Assembly (NCBI GenBank): GCA_023433275.1
Contig: JAEZDN010000054.1
Span: forward strand, 1-22,601
From: Verrucomicrobiota bacterium
GTDB taxonomy: Bacteria > Verrucomicrobiota > Verrucomicrobiia > Opitutales > Opitutaceae
Direction: 5' to 3'
DNA: 22,601 bases
In this document: one piece after another, positions 15,578 through 22,601 of the stretch
Layout: every line of letters begins with the position of its first letter
How positions within the stretch are numbered: the stretch's first letter is position 1
The notes under the pieces: model-generated
Told to the model about the DNA's origin: nothing
The model's database searches: none
Seen by the model: the letters and a program-made list of their open reading frames with translations, nothing else
Program-made: the position numbers and the translations under genes

Positions 15578-17173
15578 ATGCCCACCTTCCTCAAAATCTC
15601 CGTCCGCTTCTTGCTGGACGAGTTTGCCGGACGCGGCGACGGCGGCGAACCGGAATGGCCACCCTCGCCGCTGCGCCTGTTCCAAACGCTCACGAACTCC
15701 GCCGCCCGCCTCGGAATGGACGCCTTTGCGCCCACCTTGGAGCACCTCGAAAAACTGCCGCCGCCCACCGTCGTCGCCAGCAAACCTGCCGCCGTCAAGC
15801 CGCGCTACGGCTTCAAAACATTTGTTCCAAACAACGTCGGCGATCTCGTGGCGAAATCCTGGGCCGGCGGACGAGACAACGACATCGCCAACTATCGCGC
15901 GGCCAAAGAAATTCGCCCCACGCGCCTGCCAGAAAACGCCATCGTCGCTTACTTATGGGAAATCAACGGCGAGGCACCTCCGCATTTCTTGGATCAACTT
16001 CGGCAGCTCGCCCACGCCATTTCTGCGTTCGGCTGGGGCGTAAATATGGTCGTGGCCGACGCCGTTGCCGTCGAATCAGACCCCGCCACTGACGCCAATG
16101 GTGACACCGAAAAATGGTTTCCCGCCGAAAACGGCGTGGCCTCGTTGCGTGTGCCCATAAGCGGAACGCTCGCCGCCTTGGAGGATCGACATCAGGCGTT
16201 CCTCGCCCGCCTCCCCACTGCGCCCGACGGCAGCCAGTTTTTCCGTCCTGTCCCAGCGTTCGAACACTTCCGTGTCTTTAGCTATCGCCGCGCATCCGAC
16301 CCAATCAGTCCACCCTTCGCCATCTTCGCGTTGCGCCACTTGGACGACTCCGGTTTTCGCGCTTTCGACCCCGTCCGCCGCGGCGTGCACGTCTCCGCCA
16401 TGCTTCGTCATGTCGCTGGCACGCCCGATATTGCACGCTCGCTCGGTTGGAACGACGCCCGGATTGCCCGCCTCGTCCACGGCCACACTGCTGAAGAGCC
16501 GTCCGCGTCGCCGAACACACGACTGCAGTTCATACCACTGCCCAGCATCGAAGAACGGGGCGAAGGCGAAGCCAGTGCTGTTGGCCCCATTCGACGCGTC
16601 CTCGTCTCCACGCACGGCCCTATGGAGCGCGCTGAATTTCGCAGCCTAGCGCAGCGCCTGGATGGACTCGAATTGATCGACGAGAAAACAAACGCCCCTA
16701 CCGCGCTGCTCTCTCGCCTCCCCGATTCCGATAAGCTCACCAAGAGCAACTATCTCGCATCATCCGATACCTGGACGACAGTCACCCCCGTCATCCTACC
16801 CGGCTACGACGACCCGAGGAAACTCCGCCAGCGCCTTCGTGAAAAGTCCGGACTCTCAGCCGACGAAAAAAACGCGCTGGTGGAGAAACTCGACCTGCGC
16901 ATCGAGCGCCTCATCCGGAAGGCACTTCGCCAAGCCGGATACTCCGAGCCAATCGCCCGGCACGCTCAACTCGATTGGCGCGACTCCGGATTCCTGCCGG
17001 GTGTCGATCTGGCTTCACGTTATATGGCCGGCGACCAACACCGCCGGTATCGGAAACTCCATGTGTGCATCCGGTTTCGTGACGAACAAGGCCATCCACT
17101 GGCCGTCACGGGACCGATTTGCCTCGGTGGCGGCAAGTTCTCCGGCGCCGGCCTGTTTGCTGCGATCACATGA
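15578..17173 (+). CDS. csb2: Csb2, Cas5-Cas6 fusion (type I-G)
   Basis: A 531-residue protein of the Csb2 (GSU0054/Balac_1305) family, which joins a Cas5-like N-terminal part and a Cas6-like C-terminal part. The start (FLKISVRFLLDEFAG, then EWPPSPLRLFQTL) is the Cas5-like RAMP beginning. The end holds RKLHVCIRFRDEQG with H495 as a candidate catalytic histidine, and the glycine-rich RAMP loop GPICLGGGKFSGAGLF (512-527). By family knowledge it caps the 5' handle and cleaves pre-crRNA. An arginine-rich segment and the TTVTPVILPGYDD stretch lie between the two halves. The gene follows csb1 by 24 bases and closes the effector operon; the next gene starts 173 bases later. Confidence 0.9.
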   Translation: MPTFLKISVRFLLDEFAGRGDGGEPEWPPSPLRLFQTLTNSAARLGMDAFAPTLEHLEKLPPPTVVASKPAAVKPRYGFKTFVPNNVGDLVAKSWAGGRDNDIANYRAAKEIRPTRLPENAIVAYLWEINGEAPPHFLDQLRQLAHAISAFGWGVNMVVADAVAVESDPATDANGDTEKWFPAENGVASLRVPISGTLAALEDRHQAFLARLPTAPDGSQFFRPVPAFEHFRVFSYRRASDPISPPFAIFALRHLDDSGFRAFDPVRRGVHVSAMLRHVAGTPDIARSLGWNDARIARLVHGHTAEEPSASPNTRLQFIPLPSIEERGEGEASAVGPIRRVLVSTHGPMERAEFRSLAQRLDGLELIDEKTNAPTALLSRLPDSDKLTKSNYLASSDTWTTVTPVILPGYDDPRKLRQRLREKSGLSADEKNALVEKLDLRIERLIRKALRQAGYSEPIARHAQLDWRDSGFLPGVDLASRYMAGDQHRRYRKLHVCIRFRDEQGHPLAVTGPICLGGGKFSGAGLFAAIT

Positions 17174-17323
17174 CTCTCCCCGCCTCGGCCTGTTCACTCC
17201 GGCGGACTGAACCCCCGGCCCGCCCGATCTCCTCACGTCGAACCCGCGCCGTGGCCAAAACCAGAACCCCCGTTTCCAATCCGCCCCGGACGCCAGACCT
17301 TGGACCCCACCTTGACACATTCC

Positions 17324-17345
17324 CACAGTTTCACAGTCTCACAGT
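17324..17345 (+). repeat. Three tandem CACAGT units upstream of the antitoxin gene
   Basis: CACAGT occurs at 17324, 17332 and 17340 with an 8-base period, ending one base before the antitoxin ATG. A TTGACA (17312-17317) lies just upstream. Direct repeats here could be an autoregulatory operator for the RHH protein. There is no Shine-Dalgarno sequence in this space. Confidence 0.4.
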
Positions 17346-17346
17346 C

Positions 17347-17634
17347 ATGAAGAACATCACCCTCTCCGTCCCCGATGAGGTCTACCGCAAGGCCCGCCTG
17401 GCTGCGGCGCGGCAGGACACCTCCGTGAGCGCCCTCGTCGCCGACATCCTCCAGGAAATCGCCTCCGGCCGATCGCGGCACGCCAGCCGCGCGGCCACCA
17501 TTGCCAAGGCCTTTGACGCCGTCCCCGGCTTCCGCGCTTCCGATCGGCTCACCCGCGCCCAGGTCAACGACCGGGCCTTCATGCGCGAACTCGACCAGCG
17601 CCAACGCCTCCTCGACTCGGCTTCAGCGTCATGA
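17347..17634 (+). CDS. Ribbon-helix-helix antitoxin (VapB-type)
   Basis: A 95-residue protein whose first 42 residues form a ribbon-helix-helix DNA-binding domain: strand KNITLSV, then PDEVYRKARLAAARQDTSVSALVADILQ. The remaining residues are charged and helical and would wrap the toxin. Its stop overlaps the toxin start (ATGA, 17631-17634), the classic antitoxin-toxin arrangement. RHH antitoxins repress their own promoter together with the toxin; the CACAGT repeats directly upstream are candidate binding sites. The start at 17347 begins exactly at the RHH strand. In-frame codons upstream, back to 17119, lack family features. The pair sits between effector and adaptation cas genes. Confidence 0.85.
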   Translation: MKNITLSVPDEVYRKARLAAARQDTSVSALVADILQEIASGRSRHASRAATIAKAFDAVPGFRASDRLTRAQVNDRAFMRELDQRQRLLDSASAS

Positions 17635-18065
17635 AGGCCGCCTGCTTCATCGACACCAACATCCTGCTCTACCGCGCCTCGACCGACGAGGCCGAGCGCC
17701 CCAAGCGCCTCATCGCGGAGGCCATCCTCCGGCGCGACGACATCGGCCTGTCCGCCCAGGTGCTCGCCGAATTTTATCACAACGCCGTCAACAAGCCCGG
17801 CGTGCGCATGGCCCCGGAGATCGCGGCCGCCGCCGTCGAGGCCCTCGCCCTGCTTCCGGTCGTGCCGGTCACCGCCGAGATCGTGCAGGCCTCCATCCGC
17901 CTGCAGCAACGCTACCAAATTTCCTACTGGGACGCCGCCATCCTCGCCGCCGCCAAGGAACTCACCGCGACCACCGTGTTCTCCGAGGACCTCGCCCACG
18001 GCCAGACCTACGACGGCGTGACCGTGCTGAATCCCTTCCTCCCCGGCGTCGAACTTCCGGCCTGA
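17631..18065 (+). CDS. PIN-domain ribonuclease toxin (VapC-type)
   Basis: A 144-residue single PIN domain. The acidic active-site set is complete: D8 (CFIDTNILLY), E47 (VLAEFYHNAVNK), D101 (ISYWDAAILAAA) and D120 (VFSEDLAHGQ). VapC toxins cut RNA, commonly tRNA or rRNA, when the antitoxin is degraded; this is family knowledge and the target here is unknown. It overlaps the antitoxin gene by four bases. GC content is high and resembles the chromosomal flanks more than the cas effector genes, by eye. An intact active site means the pair is probably functional. Confidence 0.9.
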   Translation: MKAACFIDTNILLYRASTDEAERPKRLIAEAILRRDDIGLSAQVLAEFYHNAVNKPGVRMAPEIAAAAVEALALLPVVPVTAEIVQASIRLQQRYQISYWDAAILAAAKELTATTVFSEDLAHGQTYDGVTVLNPFLPGVELPA

Positions 18066-18142
18066 GCCGCCGCCCGCCCCCCCTGCCTGATCCCCGCCGC
18101 GCCAAACTTCGATCTTCGCTCCCAGATTACGATCATCCGCGC

Positions 18143-19903
18143 ATGTCCTCCGCCTTGGACCAGCTCATCACCCTGAAGCAGATCCAGCACCTGGCCGGCG
18201 AACGCGCCTTCCGGCGAGGCCGGGACTACTGCGACAGCGACCACGTCCGCTCGCTCGTCGTCCATGGGGACACCCTCACCGCCACGGTCTGTGGCACGGA
18301 CAACTATGCCGTGCGTCTGGCGGCCAAGGACAGCGCGCTGCAACACCGCTGCTCCTGCCCGGTCGGCACCGATGGCGGATTCTGCAAGCATTGCGTCGCT
18401 GTCGCGCTCGCGTGGCTCGGCGCAGGCGAAGACTCCGGCAAAAAGCGCAAGCTTGGGTCTGACACGGCCACGCCGCTCGTCAGCCTCGACGACCTTCGTC
18501 CCTGGCTGCTTGACCAGCCGCCCGCCACGCTGGCCGGTTATTTGCTCGAGGTCGCGGAACGCGACGACCGCCTGCGCGAAAAACTCCTCCGCGGTGCCGC
18601 CCGCGCCACCGCGAAGGGTGTCAACCTGGGCGCATACCGCCGCTCCCTGGAGCGCGCCACCCGCAGCGGCGGCTTCATCGATTATTACAGCGCTGGCGGC
18701 TACGCCGAAGGCGTCCGCGAGGCCGTCGAACCGCTCCGAGAATTGCTGGCCGACTCCCCCGAACAGGCCGCCCCGGTCATCGAACTCACCGAGTTCGCCC
18801 TGGAACGCGTCGAAGAGGCGATGGAGCAGGCCGACGACTCGAACGGCGAAATCGGCAGCCTCCTTGAAGAACTCCAGGAGCTGCATCTGGCCGCGTGCCG
18901 GGTGGCCAAACCCAACCCCGAAGAGCTGGCCCAGCGCCTTTTCGCCTGGGAGATCAACGACCACTGGGACGTGTTCTACAACGCCGCCGAAACCTACGCC
19001 GAACTTCTGGGTGTCGACGGCCTCGCCACCTACCGCCGTCTCGCCGAAGCGGAGTGGGCCAAGCTGCCCGCGCTCAAACCCGGCGACCACAAAAGCTACG
19101 AAGGCCCGCGCTTCCGCCTCACCAGCATCATGGAGGCGCTGGCGCGCACCAGCGGCGACGTGGACACCCTCGCCGCCATCAAGGCGAAAGACCTGTCCTA
19201 CCCGTACAATTACCTGCAGATCGCCGAACTCTACCGGAATGCCAAACGCCCCGATGACGCCCTCACCTGGGCCGAACGCGGGCACAAGGCTTTCCCCGAC
19301 ACCGACGACATGCGGCTGCTCGAGTTCCTGGCCGACGAATATCTCCGGCGCAAGCGGCCGGACGACGCCATGGCCTTGGTCTGGCGCCCCTTCACAAAAC
19401 CACCGTCGCTCGAAGATTATCAACGCCTCAAGCGCTACGCCGGCCGCACGCACACCTGGCCGCGTTGGCGGGAGCGCGCCCTCGCCGAGCTGAGCCGGCC
19501 CCTCGCGGCGGGTGCCGCCGGCAAGACCACGCACACCCCCCCGCGGTGGGCTCGCACCGCCCGGGACACCCTGGTGCAGGTTTTTCTCTGGGAAAAAGAT
19601 ACCGAGGCCGCTTGGGCGACCGGCCACGGCCACCCCCTCGAACGCAACCTCGCCCTCGAACTCGCCGCCGCCCGTGAAAAAACGCACCCGGCCGACGCCA
19701 TTCCCATCTACCTGCGCGAGACCAGCCTCCTCATTGACCACAAGAGCAACCGCACTTACGAGGAAGCCATCCGGCGGCTAAAGCAGCTCAAGACCCTGCA
19801 TCTCCGTCTCGGATTGGTCGAGGACTGGAGCGTCCTGCTCAGCCGCTTGCGAACCCAGCACAAGGCCAAGCGCAACTTCATCGCCCTCGCAGCCGGTTTG
19901 TGA
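18143..19903 (+). CDS. SWIM zinc-finger protein with helical-repeat C-terminus
   Basis: A 586-residue protein. The SWIM zinc finger is at residues 70-83: C70-x-C72 and C81-x-H83 (HRCSCPVG, then FCKHCVAV). An N-terminal helix with RAFRRGRDYCDS precedes it, as usual in bacterial SWIM proteins. The remainder is a long all-helical region with repeated acidic and TPR-like pairs (for example ELYRNAKRPDDALTWAERGHKAFP and LADEYLRRKRPDDAMALVW), ending in a basic segment. SWIM fingers bind DNA or protein; the exact role of this large bacterial type is not known to me. ATG 18143 is chosen because the helix begins there; the frame is open upstream through the toxin gene. It lies 77 bases after the toxin gene and 88 before cas4-cas1, same strand. 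Confidence 0.85.
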   Translation: MSSALDQLITLKQIQHLAGERAFRRGRDYCDSDHVRSLVVHGDTLTATVCGTDNYAVRLAAKDSALQHRCSCPVGTDGGFCKHCVAVALAWLGAGEDSGKKRKLGSDTATPLVSLDDLRPWLLDQPPATLAGYLLEVAERDDRLREKLLRGAARATAKGVNLGAYRRSLERATRSGGFIDYYSAGGYAEGVREAVEPLRELLADSPEQAAPVIELTEFALERVEEAMEQADDSNGEIGSLLEELQELHLAACRVAKPNPEELAQRLFAWEINDHWDVFYNAAETYAELLGVDGLATYRRLAEAEWAKLPALKPGDHKSYEGPRFRLTSIMEALARTSGDVDTLAAIKAKDLSYPYNYLQIAELYRNAKRPDDALTWAERGHKAFPDTDDMRLLEFLADEYLRRKRPDDAMALVWRPFTKPPSLEDYQRLKRYAGRTHTWPRWRERALAELSRPLAAGAAGKTTHTPPRWARTARDTLVQVFLWEKDTEAAWATGHGHPLERNLALELAAAREKTHPADAIPIYLRETSLLIDHKSNRTYEEAIRRLKQLKTLHLRLGLVEDWSVLLSRLRTQHKAKRNFIALAAGL

Positions 19904-19991
19904 ACCGTGGCCATGATCCCGCTCGACTCACCATGCGCCTCCAACCAACCTGAGCCCATCGCGAGCGGGCCACTCGCAGCTTGATGCTGCC

Positions 19992-22043
19992 ATGAGCAAA
20001 CCGGCCGACGCCACCGCTGACCTGCTGCCCGCGCGGATGCTCAACGAGTTCGTGTACTGCCCGCGGCTCTTCTACTACGAGCACGTCGAGGGCGTTTTCC
20101 TCCACAGTGCCGATACCAAGAAGGGCACCGCCGAACACACTCGCGTCGACGCCGGCAAGGGCGACCTGCCGAAACCGAAGAAAAAATCCGCCCCGGAGAC
20201 CTCTGTGACTGACCTCGCTGCTAGCGCAAGTGCACTCGAAGCCCCGGCCGCCTCATCCCCCGATCTTCCATCACCCAACTCCGAGATCCTCTCGTCGGCT
20301 CCGTCCGACGAAGTCATCCACGCCCGCTCGGTGATGCTCGGCTCCGAAACCCTCGGCGTCGTCGCCAAGCTCGATCTGGTCGAGATCACGCTCGACGCCC
20401 CTTTGTCCGCGACCACGGCGGCCACCGCCCGCGCCGTCTGCCCCGTCGAATACAAAACCGGCGCTCCGCGCGAAAGCGACAGTGGCCGCGAGCTCTGGGA
20501 CGCCGACCGCATGCAGCTCGGGCTGCAGATCCTGCTGCTCCGCGAAAACGGCTACACGTGCAACGAAGGCGTCATCTTCTACCGCCAGACCCGCCAGCGC
20601 GTGCGTTTCGAGCTCACGCCCGACGATGAAGAGTGGATCCGACGCGGCATCGCCGCCGCCCGCGCGTGCGCCAGCGGCCCGATCCCGGCGCCGCTCGACC
20701 ACTCGCCCAAGTGCCCGCGTTGCTCGCTCGCGCCCGTATGCATGCCCGACGAGACGCAGTTCCTGCACCAGATGGCGCCCGACGACGAGCTGCCGCCGCC
20801 CGAATCGCAGCTCGCCCTGCCCGGCCTGCAATCTGCGGCCGAGGCGACGGATGAGTCCAAGGTCGCCCAAATTGCCGACGCCCTCGCCAGCGAAGACCCC
20901 GCTTGGGACCGCCTGCCCGAGCCGCGCCTGCCCCGCCTCGCCGCCGAGGGCGAGGTCCGCCGGCTCATCACCCCGGATGTCGACACCAAGGTGCTTTACG
21001 TCAACACGCCCGGCGTCGCCGTGACCAAGAAGGGCGAGACCGTCGTCGTGAAGGAAAAGGGCGACGAGATCGCCGAGGTGCGCATCAAGGATCTGCACCA
21101 CCTCGCGCTCTTCGGTTCTGCGCAGGTTTCCACCGCGCTCATCCAGACCTTGTGCGAAGCGGAGGTGCCCGTCTCTTATTTCTCGATGGGCGGCTGGTTC
21201 TACGGACTCACCCGCGGACACGGCCTGACCAACGTGTTCACCCGCATCAAGCAGTTCGCCCGCGCCGCCGAACCCGCCCAGGCGCTCGTGCTCGCCCGGC
21301 TGTTCGTCTACGGCAAGATCCGCAACCAGCGGACCCTGCTCATGCGCAACCACGTCGAGCCGCCGCCGCTCGCCCTGCGCGCGATGAAGCACGCCCAGAG
21401 CGCCGCGCTCTCCGCGCCGACCCACGCCACGTTGCTCGGCATCGAGGGCGCCGCCGCGCTCGTGTATTTCCGGAACTTCCACGGCATGATCAAGGGCCCC
21501 GACGACGCCGACGACATCCCCGGCCTGGAAGAGGCCCCGGCCGACCGCACGCTCGCGACGCAGACCGCGTTCAACTTCGACTTCAAGACGCGCAACCGGC
21601 GACCACCGAAGGATCCGGTGAACGCGCTGCTTTCGCTCGGCTACAGCTTGCTTGCTCGCGACTGCACGGTCGCGGCGCTCGCGGTTGGATTCGATCCCTA
21701 CATCGGACTTTACCACCAGCCCCGCTACGGGCGTCCCGCGCTCGCCCTGGACGTGATGGAGGAATTCCGTCCGCTGATCGCCGACTCCGCCGTCCTCACC
21801 GCCATCAACACCCGCATGCTCGCACCGACCGATTTTGTGCGTGCCGGCGACGCCGTGAACCTGACCCCCACAGGGCGAAAGCGATTTTTCCAGGCCTACG
21901 AAAAACGCATGAGCGACACCGTCACGCACCCGCTGTTTGACTATAAAGTGAGCTACCGGCGGGCGATCGAGTTGCAGTTCCGCCTGCTCGCCCGCACGCT
22001 CACCGGCGAGATCGAACGCTACCTGCCCTTCACCACCCGCTGA
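19992..22043 (+). CDS. cas4-cas1: Cas4-Cas1 fusion, spacer acquisition (type I-G)
   Basis: A 683-residue adaptation protein. The Cas4 half (1 to about 265) has an iron-sulfur cluster set C23 (FVYCPRLFYYE), C241, C244 and C250 (CPRCSLAPVC), and RecB-type nuclease residues D128 (VVAKLDLVE), E153 and K155 (VEYKTG), then the QLGLQILLLRENGY helix. The Cas1 half (about 325-683) has candidate metal ligands E485 (LLGIEGAAALVYF), H575 (YHQPRYG) and D587/E590 (ALDVMEEFRP). Cas4-Cas1 fusion is characteristic of type I-G; Cas4 trims prespacers by PAM and Cas1 integrates them with Cas2. Residues about 43-112 of Cas4 include a lysine- then alanine/serine/proline-rich insert. ATG 19992 fits the family start. 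cas2 begins 11 bases after its stop. Confidence 0.95.
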   Translation: MSKPADATADLLPARMLNEFVYCPRLFYYEHVEGVFLHSADTKKGTAEHTRVDAGKGDLPKPKKKSAPETSVTDLAASASALEAPAASSPDLPSPNSEILSSAPSDEVIHARSVMLGSETLGVVAKLDLVEITLDAPLSATTAATARAVCPVEYKTGAPRESDSGRELWDADRMQLGLQILLLRENGYTCNEGVIFYRQTRQRVRFELTPDDEEWIRRGIAAARACASGPIPAPLDHSPKCPRCSLAPVCMPDETQFLHQMAPDDELPPPESQLALPGLQSAAEATDESKVAQIADALASEDPAWDRLPEPRLPRLAAEGEVRRLITPDVDTKVLYVNTPGVAVTKKGETVVVKEKGDEIAEVRIKDLHHLALFGSAQVSTALIQTLCEAEVPVSYFSMGGWFYGLTRGHGLTNVFTRIKQFARAAEPAQALVLARLFVYGKIRNQRTLLMRNHVEPPPLALRAMKHAQSAALSAPTHATLLGIEGAAALVYFRNFHGMIKGPDDADDIPGLEEAPADRTLATQTAFNFDFKTRNRRPPKDPVNALLSLGYSLLARDCTVAALAVGFDPYIGLYHQPRYGRPALALDVMEEFRPLIADSAVLTAINTRMLAPTDFVRAGDAVNLTPTGRKRFFQAYEKRMSDTVTHPLFDYKVSYRRAIELQFRLLARTLTGEIERYLPFTTR

Positions 22044-22054
22044 GCCGCATCGCG

Positions 22055-22348
22055 ATGAGCCGGACCAATTACATCGTCACGTACGACATCAGCGACCCGA
22101 AGCGGCTGCGGAAAGTATTCAAGGCATGCAAAGACTACGGCCTGCACCTGCAACTGTCGGTGTTTGAATGCGACCTGACCGGCGCCGAAAAGATTGATTT
22201 CGAAAGCCTTCTGCGCGGACTAATCGACCGTGAAAAGGACCAAGTGCTCTTCATCGCCCTCGGCCCTTCGGAGAGCCGAGGCGAACGCGTCATCACCGCG
22301 CTCGGGCAAAGCTACGTGAAATTGGACCCGCCCTGTTACGTCGCCTGA
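22055..22348 (+). CDS. cas2: Cas2
   Basis: A 97-residue Cas2 protein, the dimeric partner of Cas1 in spacer integration. The family start is clear: NYIVTYDISDPKRLRKVFK with D11 as the conserved acidic residue, then YGLHLQLSVFECDLT and a C-terminal QVLFIALGPSE block. Length is normal. It starts 11 bases after cas4-cas1 and is the last gene of the locus; the CRISPR leader-like region follows. Confidence 0.96.
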   Translation: MSRTNYIVTYDISDPKRLRKVFKACKDYGLHLQLSVFECDLTGAEKIDFESLLRGLIDREKDQVLFIALGPSESRGERVITALGQSYVKLDPPCYVA

Positions 22349-22420
22349 CGGCCATGCAAACCGCCCGGACCGCCACTCAAGCCACGCCACACTCCCCCTC
22401 CCGTTCTTTGACATCTCCGC

Positions 22421-22461
22421 GCGAGCGGCGGGGTGATACGGACACCCCGTCACCCGCTCGC
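22421..22461. repeat. Stem-loop after cas2
   Basis: GCGAGCGG (22421-22428) pairs with CCGCTCGC (22454-22461), and CGGGGTG (22429-22435) pairs with CACCCCG (22443-22449), with a 7-base loop and a 4-base bulge. It could terminate cas transcription (no T-run) or be a leader element. Confidence 0.6.
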
Positions 22462-22499
22462 ATGCTAAATATGAGCAAGTTAAATCACGATCGTAGCTT

Positions 22500-22571
22500 G
22501 TGGCAAGCGATGGCCAACGGCCATCCCGGCCCGCTCGCGCAAATCAGGAATTGCCGTTGGCCCTTCGCCAC
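22500..22571. repeat. Long inverted repeat in the leader
   Basis: The right part (22553-22571), reverse-complemented, reads GTGGCGAAG-GGCCAACGGC. The left part (22500-22521) reads GTGGCAAGCGAT-GGCCAACGGC. The inner ten bases are identical. The left arm also holds its own short hairpin, GATGGCC-AAC-GGCCATC (22509-22525). The spacer between arms is 31 bases. Confidence 0.6.
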
Positions 22572-22601
22572 TTACCCATGAGGACTCTCCGCGCTCGAAA
22601 G

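Larger units (their letters stand above)
22401..22601 (+). promoter_or_regulatory. Probable CRISPR leader (array not in window)
   Basis: The non-coding stretch after cas2. It holds CCGTTCTTTGACATC (22401-22415), similar to the promoter-like start of many CRISPR leaders and containing TTGACA at 22408-22413. An imperfect stem-loop (22421-22461) follows, then an AT-richer tract (22462-22499) and a larger stem-loop (22500-22571). No repeat-spacer array is visible before the window ends. A 75-codon open frame here lacks features and is not called. Confidence 0.45.

Noticed and set aside
18008..19741. 577-codon minus-strand open frame
   Set aside because: Opposite the SWIM protein gene, whose zinc finger is clear; the antisense product is Gly/Val-rich without motifs.
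20271..21929. 552-codon minus-strand open frame
   Set aside because: Opposite cas4-cas1; no recognisable family and biased composition.
22500..22571. Leader inverted repeat considered as the first CRISPR repeats
   Set aside because: The two similar segments are in opposite orientation and differ by an indel; an array needs direct repeats.
22354..22581. 75-codon plus-strand open frame after cas2
   Set aside because: Covers the hairpins of the leader-like region; no family resemblance and no ribosome binding site.

Overview
The window is GC-rich, densely coded bacterial DNA. Gene content (DUF4202, YidE/YbjL-type transporter, CHASE2 adenylate cyclase, an AmpG-like MFS permease, a SWIM-finger protein), codon bias and weak Shine-Dalgarno sites suggest a Verrucomicrobiota chromosome, perhaps Opitutaceae. 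That assignment is inference from style, not from a marker gene.

Left part (1-9050), ordinary chromosome: a minus-strand YidE/YbjL transporter, then plus-strand genes for a GYP-repeat lipoprotein, a DUF4202 protein, a CHASE2-class III adenylate cyclase, an SH3-like exported protein translationally coupled to an M48 metalloprotease with a cupin-like tail, and an AmpG-like MFS permease. Two 83-base palindromic elements (3338-3420, 7558-7640) sit in intergenic gaps.

Right part (9292-22601), a type I-G (formerly I-U) CRISPR-Cas locus. A WYL-domain regulator comes first. A 215-base, frameshifted relic of a cas3 5' end (10668-10882) follows. Next is the effector operon: a single 1148-residue protein that joins a Cas3 helicase-HD nuclease to a C-terminal Csb3-like domain, then csb1 (Cas7) and csb2 (Cas5-Cas6). 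A ribbon-helix-helix/PIN (VapBC-type) toxin-antitoxin pair and a SWIM zinc-finger protein lie between the effector genes and the adaptation genes. The adaptation genes are a Cas4-Cas1 fusion and cas2. The last 250 bases look like a CRISPR leader with stem-loops; the array itself is not in the window and may start just beyond base 22601.

How the genes fit together: Cas4-Cas1 with Cas2 should acquire spacers, Csb2 should process crRNA, Csb1 should form the backbone, and Cas3-Csb3 should combine target-DNA degradation with a putative large-subunit role. No csx17 gene is present. The most interesting points are the Cas3-Csb3 fusion, the cas3 relic directly upstream (suggesting that an older effector module was replaced), and the toxin-antitoxin pair and SWIM gene wedged between the two halves of the locus.
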